A stretch of DNA of 64,000 bases. It comes from Planctomycetota bacterium. Its GTDB lineage: Bacteria; Planctomycetota; Phycisphaerae; UBA1845. The notes below the pieces were generated by a model. The model was not told the DNA's origin. It did not search any database and saw nothing but the letters and a program-made list of their open reading frames with translations. Location: positions 1 to 64,000 of the forward strand of contig JACQXM010000014.1 in NCBI GenBank assembly GCA_016208685.1, written 5' to 3'. Below are positions 43,615 to 53,137 of this stretch, one piece after another; position 1 is the stretch's first letter; each line of letters opens with the position of its first letter. A program made the position numbers and the translations under genes.

Positions 43615-44772
43615 TTACGGCTTCGCCCCCGCGGCCAGTGCGTCGCGCGCCGCGGCATGCAGGACCTGCCCTTCGTGCGTCACGACACAGCCCTTGAGGA
43701 TTTCGTCACTGAGGTCCAGGTTGAACTTCCCGTCCTTCCAGAAGGCAAGCACGAACGTCGTCAAGTTCCGCGAATACAGCAGGCTGGCGTGGGTGGGCAA
43801 TTCCGAGGGCAGGTTGAGCGGAGCGCAGATCTTCACGCCGTGCCGCTCCACGGTGGTCCCGGGCTCGCTGAGTGTGCAGTTGCCGCCCGCCTCCGCGGCC
43901 AGGTCCACGAGAACCGACCCGGGCTTCATGCCCCTGACCATGTCTTCGGTGATCAACTTGGGCGCCTTCACGCCGCCGATGAGCGCCGTGGTGATGACCA
44001 CATCGTTGGCGGCGCAGCGCTCCGCGATCAGCTCCGCCTGTTTGCGGTAGAACTCCTGCGACAGCTCCTTGGCATAGCCGCCGGCGTCCTGCGCCGACTC
44101 GGCGGTTTGCACGCCGACGAACTTGGCGCCCACGCTCTCGACTTGTTCCTTGACCACGGGGCGGGTATCGGTGGCCTCGACGGTGGCGCCCAGGCGCCGC
44201 GCCGTGGCAATTGCCTGCAAGCCGGCAACGCCCGCACCGATGACGAACACCTTGGCGGGCAGGACGGTCCCCGCTGCGGTCATGAACATGGGGAAGTACT
44301 TGGGCAGGTAGTTGGCGGCGATGAGCACGGCCTTATAGCCGGCGATGTTGCTCATAGACGAAAGCGTATCCATCGCCTGGGCGCGGGTAATGCGCGGTAT
44401 GCAATCGGTGGACACTGCGGTCAGACCGGCGTCGGCCAGTCGGCGCATGAGTTGCAGGCTCAGTACCGGCTGGAAGGTCGCCACCAGCAGCGCGCCGCGG
44501 CGCAGGTGCGCGACTTCGTCCGCACCGCCGTCGCCAAAGGTGGGCGGGCGCACTTTCAGCACCAGGTCGGCGTCGGAAAGCAGCGAACCAGCGTCGGCGA
44601 CGACCGTGGCACCGGCGGCTGTGTACTCGCCGTCCGAGATGGACGAACGGTCGCCCGCCCCTGCCTGAACGCCGACCGAAAGTCCGGCTTTGATAAGCTT
44701 GCGAACTGATTCCGGCACGAGCGCCACCCGGCGCTCCTGCGGCACGGTCTCCATGGGAACAGCGACCTTCAT
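43615..44772 (-). CDS. pntA1: NAD(P) transhydrogenase subunit alpha part 1
   Basis: The 385-residue NAD(H)-binding, peripheral subunit of the same complex, homologous to alanine dehydrogenase. The start at 44772 (MKVAVPMETVPQERRVALVP) is canonical; the upstream extension is not. The Rossmann loop is VFVIGAGVAGLQAIATARRLGA and the mobile loop AGYKAVLIAANYLPKYFPMFMTAAG. It is the first gene of the pntA1-A2-B operon, with a 33-bp gap to pntA2. Confidence 0.96.
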   Translation of the reverse strand: MKVAVPMETVPQERRVALVPESVRKLIKAGLSVGVQAGAGDRSSISDGEYTAAGATVVADAGSLLSDADLVLKVRPPTFGDGGADEVAHLRRGALLVATFQPVLSLQLMRRLADAGLTAVSTDCIPRITRAQAMDTLSSMSNIAGYKAVLIAANYLPKYFPMFMTAAGTVLPAKVFVIGAGVAGLQAIATARRLGATVEATDTRPVVKEQVESVGAKFVGVQTAESAQDAGGYAKELSQEFYRKQAELIAERCAANDVVITTALIGGVKAPKLITEDMVRGMKPGSVLVDLAAEAGGNCTLSEPGTTVERHGVKICAPLNLPSELPTHASLLYSRNLTTFVLAFWKDGKFNLDLSDEILKGCVVTHEGQVLHAAARDALAAGAKP

Positions 44773-45148
44773 GAACCACCCCGCGGACCCTGCCGCGCCA
44801 TGCCCCGCGAACGCAACCGCCGCGCCCGCCGGCGTCACCGGTGGGTACCACCGGCGCAAAACACCTTAGCAAGATCGGGACCAGCGGCAATGCGCGTCGA
44901 CGGAATTTCGGCGCCGTCGGGGCGCGGTGCCACTGGCGCCCGGACGAGCCGGGAGATTTGGCACCCGGGCTGCTTGACGTGATTCTGTCAGACCGGATGA
45001 TAGCCTTCCTAGGGCCTCATGTGGGGTTGCGCGGACCACCGCATGGAGGCAGCGCGCCTGCTTTCGATGATCCGGCGGCATGATGGTGCAATCGTGCGCC
45101 GGGTTTTTCTCGAGCGTAACTGACGAATACTGGCAAAAGGAGTCTACG
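44773..45148. other. divergent spacer between pnt operon and metalloprotease gene
   Basis: No gene. A TTGACG at 44974 points toward the protease gene but no good -10 box follows at the right distance, so I do not call a promoter. Confidence 0.5.
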
Positions 45149-47179
45149 ATGCGAAGAGGTTCATGGTTGGGAGTGTGGTTGTCGGCAGTCCCCATGCTGA
45201 TGTTGGCGGGGTGTCCGGGAGCCGGCGGCGGAGGCGGCGGAGGTGGTGGTGGAGCAAACGCCACGAACTTCGACGGGTTGCCCGGCAGGTCGGCGACCTC
45301 GAATCTCGCCAACTTTGCCCTCAAGACCCGCTGGCAGAAGCAGAGCATCACGTACTTCATCTCCGGCTTCTCGCCCGATTTGAGCGAGGCGGATCAGCGT
45401 CAGATTCTCGCCAACGCCCTGGCCGTCTGGTCCGGCGTCGTGCCTCTGGATTTCCAGGAAGTGAGCAGCGCCGGTGAGGCGGACATGGTGTTCGGCTTCG
45501 GCGAGGGGCAGCATTGCGAGTTGTATCAGGCGGCGAACGTGACCTGCCCCACGGATGACGACGCGGGCTTTGACGGCCCCAGCGGCGTGCTCGCCCACTG
45601 CTACTTCCCGCCGGGAAGCGGCGGCGACAGTGCCGGTGACTGCCACTTCGACGAGGCGGAGGATTGGACCTCCGACAACTCGGACACCGTGCGCATCCGG
45701 CTCTTCGAGACCGCGGTGCACGAGTTCGGCCACGGCCTGGGCTTAGCGCACAGCGACGACAACGGCGCCGTCATGTTCCCCAGCTACGATCCCAACAACC
45801 CCAAGCTGCAACTCGGTCAGGATGACATCAACGGCATTCAGCAGCTCTATGGCGCCCGTGACCCGAACGACAAGGTTCCGCCCGCCACGCCGGACCGGCC
45901 GACGGCTCCTAATCCGGATGATGTTCCGGTCGACCCGGGGGTGGCTTCGGCGACCGATTCCGACGGCGACGGCCTCGAGGACGGCGTCGAGCTGTTCCTC
46001 GTCGGCACCGATCCGCTCAACCCGGACACGGATGGTGACGGGTTGGTCGACTTCGAGGTCGTCTTCGGCCTCAACCCGCTCAACCCGGACACCGATGGTG
46101 ACGGTCTGAGCGACCTGGACGAGCTGACCGGCGGCACCGACCCGCTTACGCCCGACTTCGGCGGCGGCGCCGGCTTCGCGGGCGAGTACTTCGGACAGGA
46201 TGACTTCGGCTCGTTCCTCCAGTTCAAGGTCGAGGATGACGGCAGCGTCTTCGGCACCTTCAGCATCATCACCTACGGGTATTACTACGATTACGATCTC
46301 ATCGGCGGCGTGGACAGCTTCGGCAACGTGCTGATGGTCTCGTTCGACTACATCTTCGCGTTCTCCGGCACCATTGCCGACGGTTCCGCCAGCGGCTTGC
46401 TCCAGGTGTTCGGGCCGGAAGGACAGGGCCTGGTGCTCGGCTGGTCTGCCCAGCGCGACGCTGAGTTCGAGGGGTGCGAAGACTCCTGCGAATACGCCCT
46501 GGACGGCGAGTGCGACGACGGCCGGCCGGGGGCGGTCACCGACCTGTGCTTCCCGGGCACTGACTGCTCCGATTGCGAGGACCTCACGGGCGGTGTGGAT
46601 TGTGAAGACTCCTGCGAGTGGTCCTTCGACGGCGAGTGCGATGACGGCCGCGAGGGCGCGGTTACCGATCTGTGCTTCCCCGGCACGGATTGCACCGATT
46701 GCGAGGGCACCGACGATGGGACCGACGACGGCACCTTCCCGGCTTGCGAGGACACCTGCGAGCTGGCGCTCAACGGGTCCTGCGACGACTCGACATTCGG
46801 TGGCACCTGTTTGCCGAACACCGACTGCACGGACTGCGGGCCGCTCGACGACGGAGGTGTCGACGGCGGTGACACTGACTGCGACACCTGCGATTTCGCG
46901 TTAGACGGCGAACGCGACGAGGCCGACCTCGGCGGCACTGGCACCGATTGCGGCTTCACCGACGGCTTCAAGCGCGCTGCAGCGAAGAGCCCCGAGAAGC
47001 GAGCCGCCAAACTCGCCGCGGTTCAGGCTCGGGCGGCGGACGGCGATCCGCGGACCAAGGGCCGGGCGAAGAGCGATCTGTACTTCCCGGTGCCGTCCAA
47101 GCGCATGCCGCACACCAGCCAGGTCCACTACCGAGTGGATTGGCGGGCGGAGCAGCGGGCCGCGGCCGGCCAGAAGTAG
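45149..47179 (+). CDS. matrixin-like lipoprotein metalloprotease with Cys-rich repeats
   Basis: A 676-residue protein; the ATG at 45149 is fixed by AAGGAG seven bases upstream. The lipobox LMLAGC and a poly-Gly linker anchor it. Residues 60-240 are a matrixin domain with [11 protein letters not shown] (about 191-201) and a Met-turn candidate AVMFPSY. Three thrombospondin-type-3-like calcium repeats follow ([35 protein letters not shown]), then a beta domain. Next come four Cys-rich repeats of about 38 residues ([16 protein letters not shown] type); the last lost several cysteines ([10 protein letters not shown]). The tail is basic. Probably a calcium-stabilised surface protease. Confidence 0.9.
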   Translation: MRRGSWLGVWLSAVPMLMLAGCPGAGGGGGGGGGGANATNFDGLPGRSATSNLANFALKTRWQKQSITYFISGFSPDLSEADQRQILANALAVWSGVVPLDFQEVSSAGEADMVFGFGEGQHCELYQAANVTCPTDDDAGFDGPSGVLAHCYFPPGSGGDSAGDCHFDEAEDWTSDNSDTVRIRLFETAVHEFGHGLGLAHSDDNGAVMFPSYDPNNPKLQLGQDDINGIQQLYGARDPNDKVPPATPDRPTAPNPDDVPVDPGVASATDSDGDGLEDGVELFLVGTDPLNPDTDGDGLVDFEVVFGLNPLNPDTDGDGLSDLDELTGGTDPLTPDFGGGAGFAGEYFGQDDFGSFLQFKVEDDGSVFGTFSIITYGYYYDYDLIGGVDSFGNVLMVSFDYIFAFSGTIADGSASGLLQVFGPEGQGLVLGWSAQRDAEFEGCEDSCEYALDGECDDGRPGAVTDLCFPGTDCSDCEDLTGGVDCEDSCEWSFDGECDDGREGAVTDLCFPGTDCTDCEGTDDGTDDGTFPACEDTCELALNGSCDDSTFGGTCLPNTDCTDCGPLDDGGVDGGDTDCDTCDFALDGERDEADLGGTGTDCGFTDGFKRAAAKSPEKRAAKLAAVQARAADGDPRTKGRAKSDLYFPVPSKRMPHTSQVHYRVDWRAEQRAAAGQK

Positions 47180-47195
47180 CAGGGTATTCCGATCG

Positions 47196-47235
47196 GGCGT
47201 GTGTGGCGCGGCCTCCGGGCCGTGCCACACACGCC
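47196..47235 (+). terminator. strong hairpin after the metalloprotease gene
   Basis: The arms GGCGTGTGTGGC (47196-47207) and GCCACACACGCC (47224-47235) form a perfect 12-bp stem with an inner GGCC/GGCC pairing, 17 bp after the stop codon. No T-run follows, so termination may need Rho, or the hairpin may protect the mRNA end. Confidence 0.6.
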
Positions 47236-47408
47236 GGCCGGGAATCGTCCAAAGCCGGCCGGCCGCGCGGCTTGCCGGGTCTGGGCGCGGGAGTAGAACA
47301 GGAACCTGACCGCGCCCGCTGAGGCAGCCTCAGCGCGGCACGATCAAAACCGCCTCCTCGATGATCGCCTCCGGCGACCGCCGGGACGATGATTCGACGG
47401 GGGCTTTT

Positions 47409-48848
47409 TCATTGCCCATCGAAGGCGTTCTGAAACGCGGCGGCATCGTGAAGGTCGATGTCGGAATCCGCTTCCAGATCGAAAATACGGCAGCAGGGTG
47501 TAAGAGCCGCCGGGCCGATGCCGGTGAAGCAGGCACGCAGGTCAACGAAATCGCTGGAGCTCACGCCGCCGTTGCGGTCGGAATCTCCCAGAGGGAACGG
47601 CCGCCCGGTAGGCGGATGATGGAACCCCAGGTCGACGAGCCCGTCGTCCGTGGCTTCGTCGCTGCGCGTGGTGACCGAAGAAACGCCCTCCGCGGCGGCG
47701 CTCGTCCCGCCGGCGTCGATGCACGGGCTCTGGACGCCGTGGCGGGCGGCGGAGTGGCTGAGGTAGTAGCAACTCAGTGGGCCGCTGGTAAACAGCGGGT
47801 CCGCCCCGGAGTTACCCACCCCGCATGGATCGCCAACACCACACAAGGTACCGGTGAAGTCGTCGATGACCGTGTAGTCGACGCTAAGCGTGCCGCTGAT
47901 GACCACGATCTGCGCCGTCTCATTGTGCGTCAGCCCGGCGTTGGAAGTGTTCTGCCACAGAATCGAGTTGGCAACCGTGATGTCGCCGGCGCTGAAGATG
48001 CCTCCGGCGTCTTCGTCGGCGGTGTTTCCCACGATCGTGCAGTTGCGAACCTTGGCCAGCCCGGTGGTGCTGAAGTTGGTGATCGCCCCGCCCACCGTGG
48101 CGTGGTTTCCGACAAAGAGGCAATTGGCGATTTCGGGGCTTCCCTGCGTGGTGAAGATCGCGCCGCCGGTCTCCAGGCCCTGGTCGGCACGGTTGTTGCG
48201 GAACACGCAACCGTTGATGATCGGACTTCCTCCGTTGTTGGCGATGGCTCCACCGCGGGCCGCGGAGTTGTCGCGGAACGTGCAGTTGATGATCCCCGGG
48301 CTGACGCCCGCGATGTAAATTCCGCCGCCGTTGGCCTCCGGGCCGCAGCAGGGTCCGTCGGCGTTTCCGCCCATGATGGTGACCGACTGAATGAGGCTGA
48401 CCACCGCGGAAGCGCCCGCGACCACGACATGCCGGCAGTTGTCGTCGCGATTCGCGAAATCGGCGCCATCATCTCCGTTCAAGTCGCCGGACAGGACGGT
48501 TTCGAACAGCGTGGGATCGTGCTCATCGGGATCGGCTGCTGCGCATCCGGCGTGACCGCCACGGATGAGCACTCCGTTCTTCATCGCGAACGCCGCCTGG
48601 CGCGGATCGGCCAGGCCGGTGGCGTCCGGCACGAACGTTCCGTCCGCAACGAGGATGGAGTCCGGAGCCGTTGCCGCCGCGAGAGCGTCGTCGAGCGCGG
48701 CAAACGCCGTGCACCAGGTGGTGCCGTCGCGCGGAACTCCGGTGGCGTCGGGGTCGACGTACCACGTCGTCTGTGCTACCGCGCTACCTCCCATGCTGAT
48801 GGCGGACACAGCCGCCCACGTGTAGAAACGTCCTGCTGCTGCTTGCAT
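47409..48848 (-). CDS. secreted right-handed beta-helix protein with dockerin-like C-terminus
   Basis: A 479-residue protein from the ATG at 48848 with signal peptide (FYTWAAVSAISMGGSAVAQ). Residues 30-60 begin WYVDPDATGVPRDGTTWCTAF, the usual start of polymorphic-outer-membrane-like beta-helix proteins. Parallel beta-helix coils follow (GGGIYIAGVSPGIINCTF, GGAIANNGGSPIINGCVF, GGAITNFSTTGLAKVRNCTI, GGIFSAGDITVANSILW). The C-terminal 60 residues hold two dockerin-like motifs (GDSDRNGGVSSSDFVDL and EADSDIDLHDAAAF). No catalytic residues of pectate lyases were found. Probably surface-exposed. Confidence 0.87.
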   Translation of the reverse strand: MQAAAGRFYTWAAVSAISMGGSAVAQTTWYVDPDATGVPRDGTTWCTAFAALDDALAAATAPDSILVADGTFVPDATGLADPRQAAFAMKNGVLIRGGHAGCAAADPDEHDPTLFETVLSGDLNGDDGADFANRDDNCRHVVVAGASAVVSLIQSVTIMGGNADGPCCGPEANGGGIYIAGVSPGIINCTFRDNSAARGGAIANNGGSPIINGCVFRNNRADQGLETGGAIFTTQGSPEIANCLFVGNHATVGGAITNFSTTGLAKVRNCTIVGNTADEDAGGIFSAGDITVANSILWQNTSNAGLTHNETAQIVVISGTLSVDYTVIDDFTGTLCGVGDPCGVGNSGADPLFTSGPLSCYYLSHSAARHGVQSPCIDAGGTSAAAEGVSSVTTRSDEATDDGLVDLGFHHPPTGRPFPLGDSDRNGGVSSSDFVDLRACFTGIGPAALTPCCRIFDLEADSDIDLHDAAAFQNAFDGQ

Positions 48849-49054
48849 TCCGCGCCTCGTTTTCCCCAACCGTCCGGTCATCCGGTTTGAACGTACCCCA
48901 GCTTGTGAAGTAACCGCGTCCTCTTTAGCATAGGCATGTCGGTGCGGGAAGTCATCCGCGTGCAAGGCCGGTAACTGTCGGGCGCCCGGATAGCATCGCA
49001 CCCCGAATAAGCCGCCAGACACGGGGAATTACGGGCCCCTGGGAGACTGCCGTC

Positions 49055-49900
49055 GTGAGCCGAACCATCACCGCCGGACCCCAGCGCTGCATAGTGGGCC
49101 TGCTGGCGAGCCTCTACTGCGTCGGACTCCTCGGCGCCGGTTCCAAGTCCCTGACCACCGAGCCCGCCGAGAACCCCGCGCCGACCTCGGTGCCAGCCGA
49201 ACCGGCCGGGCCGGACGCGGCGCGGATCAACGAGATCCTCGAACGCCTCGAAAAACGCAGCGACGACATCAAGGACATTCGTTGCGACGTTCGCTTCGTG
49301 GAAGACGACCGAATCAACCTCTCCAAGCGAACCAAGCGGGGCCGCATCATCTTCCTTCTCACCGAGGAGAATCCGAACTTCCTGGTACACTTCGACAAGA
49401 TTGAGAGCGACGGCGTCGCCGGCAAGCAGGAGTGGTATCTCTTCGACGGGCGTTGGCTTCTCCAGGCGATGGAACGCCTGCAACAGGTCACCAGGCAGGA
49501 AGTCGCCCGAGAAGGCGAACGCGTGGACCTGTTCGATTTGGAACGTGCCCCTTTCCCGCTGCCCTTCGGTCAGAAGAAGGAGCAGATCCTGCGGAACTTC
49601 GACGTGACCTTGGCGCCGCCCTCCGGCGAAGACCCCTCCGAGACCGACCATCTGGTGTGCATCCCCAAACCCGGCAGCACCATGGACCGGCGCTATGACA
49701 AGCTGGAGTTCTTCGTCCGCCGGGATATCAACCTGCCTGGCCGCGTGGTGGCGACCAAGAGCGGAGGGCTGGAGATCAACACCGCTGACTTCCCCGATCT
49801 TTCGCCGAAGTCGCTGAACGCCGGCGTGAGCAAGAAGGACCTTTCCCGCCCGGCAGCGTGGAAGGGGTATAAGGAGGTCGTCGAACCGCTGGCCGACTAG
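49055..49900 (+). CDS. LolA-like outer-membrane lipoprotein carrier family protein
   Basis: A 281-residue protein from a GTG at 49055 with GGGAG upstream. A hydrophobic leader (CIVGLLASLYCVGLLGAG) suggests export. From residue 60 the pattern ILERLEKRSDDIKDIRCDVRFVEDD, GRIIFLLTEENPNFLVHFD and KQEWYLFDGRWLLQAMERLQQV is typical of the LolA/LolB half-barrel in planctomycetes. It may carry lipids or lipoproteins in the periplasm. Divergent from the beta-helix gene; followed by a palindromic repeat. Confidence 0.72.
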   Translation: MSRTITAGPQRCIVGLLASLYCVGLLGAGSKSLTTEPAENPAPTSVPAEPAGPDAARINEILERLEKRSDDIKDIRCDVRFVEDDRINLSKRTKRGRIIFLLTEENPNFLVHFDKIESDGVAGKQEWYLFDGRWLLQAMERLQQVTRQEVAREGERVDLFDLERAPFPLPFGQKKEQILRNFDVTLAPPSGEDPSETDHLVCIPKPGSTMDRRYDKLEFFVRRDINLPGRVVATKSGGLEINTADFPDLSPKSLNAGVSKKDLSRPAAWKGYKEVVEPLAD

Positions 49901-49926
49901 TGCTCGAACGCAGCCTCTTCTCAGGG

Positions 49927-49958
49927 TGCCATGGCGAAGCGCAGCGCCGCCATGCCCA
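49927..49958. repeat. palindromic repeat with CATGGCG/CGCCATG arms
   Basis: The second member of the AAGCGCAGCG-loop family; the other is at 461-493. The arms at 49930-49936 and 49948-49954 are perfect and differ from the first copy in a compensated way. Confidence 0.6.
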
Positions 49959-50153
49959 GGAAAGACACGCCGGCGCACGGTTGTGCCGTGCTGGGGAATG
50001 CCACCCAACGCGCCGAATCGGGTGCGTCGGAGCACGAGAGCCGCAAACGAAGGAGTGCGATTGGGGTCGAAAGGCGCCGGCGGCCGGCGTGCCAGCGCCG
50101 CCGTTCCCCTTCGCCCCACACGGCGCGGCGCTTGCCCGCAGGAGTTCGTTTCC

Positions 50154-51305
50154 ATGTCTGATATGATGCAGGCGGTTCGTAAGACGCGTCCGGACAAGGG
50201 GCTGGAAGTCTGCACCGTGCCGCGCCCGCAACCCGGACCGGAGGATGTGCTGGTCTACGTGGAGGCGGCCAGCATCTGCGGCACCGACCTGCACATCTGG
50301 AACTGGGACGATTGGTCGCAGCGGCGGATCAGGCCGCCGTTGACGTTGGGCCATGAATTCTGCGGCACCATCGTCGCCGTCGGTGCCAAGGTGCAGCACG
50401 CCCACGTGGGCGACTACGTCTCCGCCGAGTCCCATGTTACCTGCGGCATGTGCTACCAGTGCCGAACCGGCCAGGCGCACATGTGTCCGGCCACAAAGAT
50501 CCTGGGCGTCGATTGTGACGGTGCCTTCGCGAACTACGTGGTCGTGCCCGAGAAAGTGATCTGGCAGAACAACCGGGCGAAGCTGCCGCCGGAGGTGGCC
50601 ACACTTCAGGAGCCCTTCGGCAACGCCGTCTTCTCCACCATGAACCAGGATCTGTCGGGCCAGTCGGTGGCCGTCCTGGGATGCGGGCCCATCGGGCTTT
50701 TCACCATCGGCATCGCCCGGGCCGTGGGAGCCAAGGCGGTGTTCGCATCGGACGTGCACCCGCACCGCATCAACCTGGCGCGGCGCATGGGCGCCAACGA
50801 GGTGTTCAACCCTGCGGAGCTCGCTCGAAACGGCTTGGACTCCATCAAGGCGACGGTGGACGCCATGGTGGCCGCCAACGGCTACGGCGTGGACGTGGTG
50901 CTGGAGATGAGCGGCGCGGCGTCGGCGATCACCACGGCGTTCCGCGTGGTGCGCAACGGCGGTACGGTGATCCTCTTCGGCATCCCCGCCCGGCCGGTGG
51001 AGATCGACGTCGCCGAGAACATGATCTTTAAGAACCTCACGGTGTTCGCGCTCAACGGGCGGCGCATCTTCGACACCTGGTACAAGACCCGCTGGCTGCT
51101 GGAAAGCGGCGTGGTGGATCTTCGCCCGCTGATCACCAAAACCATCCACTTCGAGGAGATCAACGACGCCATGGCTATGCTGGCGCGGGGCGACGCCTGC
51201 AAGATCGTGCTGCTCCCCAACGCCGGCCGCCCGGCGGAGATCTCCGAACCCCACCGCCCCCGCCCGCCGGATCCCAACATCACCGGCGCGCCGGTGCACC
51301 GGTAG
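50154..51305 (+). CDS. tdh: L-threonine 3-dehydrogenase (zinc alcohol dehydrogenase family)
   Basis: A 383-residue medium-chain dehydrogenase. Catalytic zinc ligands: Cys42 in ASICGTDLHIWNWDDW and His in TLGHEFCG. The structural zinc site is CGMCYQCRTGQAHMC. The NAD loop is VLGCGPIGLFTIGIARAVGA. CGTD(L/V)HI.NWD.WSQ and EPFGNAV are typical of threonine dehydrogenases, which make 2-amino-3-ketobutyrate. No kbl gene is adjacent, so another polyol substrate remains possible. AGGAG precedes the ATG at 50154. The C-terminal Pro/Arg-rich tail (about 20 residues) is extra. Confidence 0.85.
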   Translation: MSDMMQAVRKTRPDKGLEVCTVPRPQPGPEDVLVYVEAASICGTDLHIWNWDDWSQRRIRPPLTLGHEFCGTIVAVGAKVQHAHVGDYVSAESHVTCGMCYQCRTGQAHMCPATKILGVDCDGAFANYVVVPEKVIWQNNRAKLPPEVATLQEPFGNAVFSTMNQDLSGQSVAVLGCGPIGLFTIGIARAVGAKAVFASDVHPHRINLARRMGANEVFNPAELARNGLDSIKATVDAMVAANGYGVDVVLEMSGAASAITTAFRVVRNGGTVILFGIPARPVEIDVAENMIFKNLTVFALNGRRIFDTWYKTRWLLESGVVDLRPLITKTIHFEEINDAMAMLARGDACKIVLLPNAGRPAEISEPHRPRPPDPNITGAPVHR

Positions 51306-51321
51306 GCCGCCGCCGGCTTCG

Positions 51322-51452
51322 TCGTCGCTATAAGGCCGGTTTCCGAAGCACCTGGCGCTGTAAGGTCGGCTTCCCAACCACTCTGCGCTGTGGGATTGGT
51401 GCTGCGCCGTGAACCCAGCTTGACGCCGTGGGACCGGCTTTCCAGCCGGTCA
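51322..51452. repeat. degenerate tandem array ending in a GACCGGCTTTCCAGCCGGTC palindrome
   Basis: About four imperfect units of 30-37 bp share a GCGCTGTAAGGTCGGCTT-type core in the tdh-gmd spacer (51306-51612, otherwise empty). The final unit contains a palindrome whose core also occurs at about 600 in the window. Confidence 0.5.
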
Positions 51453-51612
51453 GTGTTTGCCGGTCCAGCAGCGCGGAGGAGGACTCACTTTGCGGCTTCC
51501 CGTCGCACCGATGTTCCGAGGATGCCGGACCGCGCCGAGCGCAAAGTCGACGTCGTATCCGGCGGAACCGGGATGCCGCCGCCCGCTGACGGAGGATTGC
51601 GCCTCCGCAAGC

Positions 51613-52758
51613 TCACTTCGACCGAGCGCCTGATGCAGATCCGCGTTTGCCCGTGCGCGACGCAGGCGCTTCCTTCGGCGCTGCCGGCGCGGACGAAACG
51701 TGGTTCCTTGCCGCCTCGTTGTCCCGTGGCGTGGCGTCGTGGCCGGCGTCGACCAGCGTACGCTCGCGCTGCGCCAGCCGCATGTCCGCGTCCACCATCA
51801 TGCGGCAGAGTTCCTGCATGGTCACCTTCGGCCGCCAACCGAGCTGCCGCTCCGCTTTCGTTGCGTCCCCTTGCAGGACGTCCACCTCCGTGGGGCGCAG
51901 GTAGCGCGGGTCGAACTCCACGCGGCCTTCCCCATCCAGCCCCAGGCAGCGGAACGCCTCGGCGAGAAACTCGCGCACCGAATGGCTCTGCCCGGTAGCG
52001 ACGACATAGTCGTCGGGCTTCTCCTGCTGGAGCATCAGCCACATGGCAAGCACGTAGTCCCCCGCGAAGCCCCAGTCGCGCCTGGCGTCCAGGTTGCCCA
52101 GGTAGAGCTTATCCTGCAAACCCAGCTTGATACGCGTGGCGGCACGGGTGATCTTGCGGGTGACAAAGGTCTCGCCGCGGCGCGGGGATTCGTGGTTGAA
52201 GAGAATGCCGTTGCAGGCGAACAGCCCGTAGGCCTCGCGATAGTTCACGGTCTGCCAGAAGGCGTGCACCTTGGCACAGGCGTAGGGACTGCGGGGATAG
52301 AAGGGCGTGGTTTCGCGCTGCGGCACCTCGGCGGCCTTGCCGAACATCTCGCTGCTGGCTGCCTGATAAAAGCGCACCTCGCAGCCCGTCGAATCGCGAT
52401 AGTCGCGAATGGCCTCCAGCAGGTTCAGCGTGCCGATGCCCACTACCTCGGCGGTGTAGATGGGCTGGTCGAAGCTGGTGCGCACGTGCGACTGCGCCGC
52501 GAGGTTGTACACCTCGTCCGGCTTCACCTCGCTGAGAATCCGCCGCAGACACATGGCGTCCAGCAGGTCGCCATAGTGCAGGCGGAAGCGTACGTCAGAG
52601 TCGTGGCGGTCCTGGTAGAGGTGTTCGACGCGCTCCGTGGTGAACACGCTGGAACGGCGGATGATGCCGTGCACCACGTAGCCTTTCTGGAGCAGGAGCT
52701 CGGACAGATACGAGCCATCCTGGCCGGTAATTCCGGTGATCAGCGCTACTTTTGCCAT
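51613..52758 (-). CDS. gmd: GDP-mannose 4,6-dehydratase
   Basis: Gmd converts GDP-mannose to GDP-4-keto-6-deoxymannose, the first step to GDP-fucose, GDP-rhamnose or perosamine. The 381-residue protein starts [20 protein letters not shown] at 52758. The active site is [10 protein letters not shown] (Tyr-x3-Lys) after [40 protein letters not shown] and [15 protein letters not shown] are family signatures. The C-terminal 40 residues are a basic, Ala/Ser-rich extension not needed for the fold. A glycosyltransferase gene on the same strand lies across the repeat-rich spacer. Confidence 0.96.
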   Translation of the reverse strand: MAKVALITGITGQDGSYLSELLLQKGYVVHGIIRRSSVFTTERVEHLYQDRHDSDVRFRLHYGDLLDAMCLRRILSEVKPDEVYNLAAQSHVRTSFDQPIYTAEVVGIGTLNLLEAIRDYRDSTGCEVRFYQAASSEMFGKAAEVPQRETTPFYPRSPYACAKVHAFWQTVNYREAYGLFACNGILFNHESPRRGETFVTRKITRAATRIKLGLQDKLYLGNLDARRDWGFAGDYVLAMWLMLQQEKPDDYVVATGQSHSVREFLAEAFRCLGLDGEGRVEFDPRYLRPTEVDVLQGDATKAERQLGWRPKVTMQELCRMMVDADMRLAQRERTLVDAGHDATPRDNEAARNHVSSAPAAPKEAPASRTGKRGSASGARSK

Positions 52759-52814
52759 GGTCGTCCTCCGCGGGCGTCCTCCGCATGTGAGCCCGAAGCG
52801 GGCTCGTTCGAGTC

Positions 52815-52836
52815 CCCCACCGCTGAAGCGGTGGGG
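52815..52836. repeat. palindrome CCCCACCGCT/AGCGGTGGGG, copy 1
   Basis: Perfect 10-bp arms around GA. A second copy with 9-bp arms around AA is at 53118-53137. Both lie in the gmd-glycosyltransferase spacer, in the same orientation, flanking the MITE-like insertion. Confidence 0.7.
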
Positions 52837-52909
52837 CACCTGTCCCGCTTCATCCTGTCGCGGTACCGATCCTACATCGCTGCGTCGCGCACTTTGCCCG
52901 CTCCCTCAC

Positions 52910-53040
52910 GAGGCTGTCGAAATACTTCCCGTGAGCTACTTCGACACCTGTTTTGAGGGCACTTTTGCCCCTCGGACCCCAGTCTCGGAGGGCGAAAAGT
53001 ACATCTTCCGAGGCCGCGTCGACGGTATTTCGACAGCCTC
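52910..53040. mobile_element. 131-bp MITE-like insertion in a dispersed repeat
   Basis: The ends are perfect 16-bp inverted repeats, GAGGCTGTCGAAATAC (52910-52925) and its complement (53025-53040). TCAC directly flanks both ends (52906-52909 and 53041-53044). Removing the element and one TCAC restores the repeat GCTCCCTCACGGTCGCGG found uninterrupted at 41712-41741. Inside is a second imperfect hairpin (ACTTTTGCCCCTC and GAGGGCGAAAAGT). It encodes no protein, so it must be mobilised in trans by an IS with matching ends. The parent family is not identified. Confidence 0.82.
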
Positions 53041-53117
53041 TCACGGTCGCGGCTCTGTTCCTTCGCCGCTGCGTTGCTTTCCTTCGCTATTCACGACTCG
53101 ACATTCGAATCGGCTCC

Positions 53118-53137
53118 CCCACCGCTAAAGCGGTGGG
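53118..53137. repeat. palindrome CCCACCGCT/AGCGGTGGG, copy 2, overlapping a stop codon
   Basis: The 9-bp arms flank AA. The TAG stop of the glycosyltransferase gene (53127-53125) lies in the centre of this repeat, so the repeat sets the C-terminal residues of that protein. Confidence 0.7.

Noticed and set aside
44974-45002. TTGACG as promoter of the metalloprotease gene
   Set aside because: No -10 box with more than two consensus matches lies 16-18 nt downstream.
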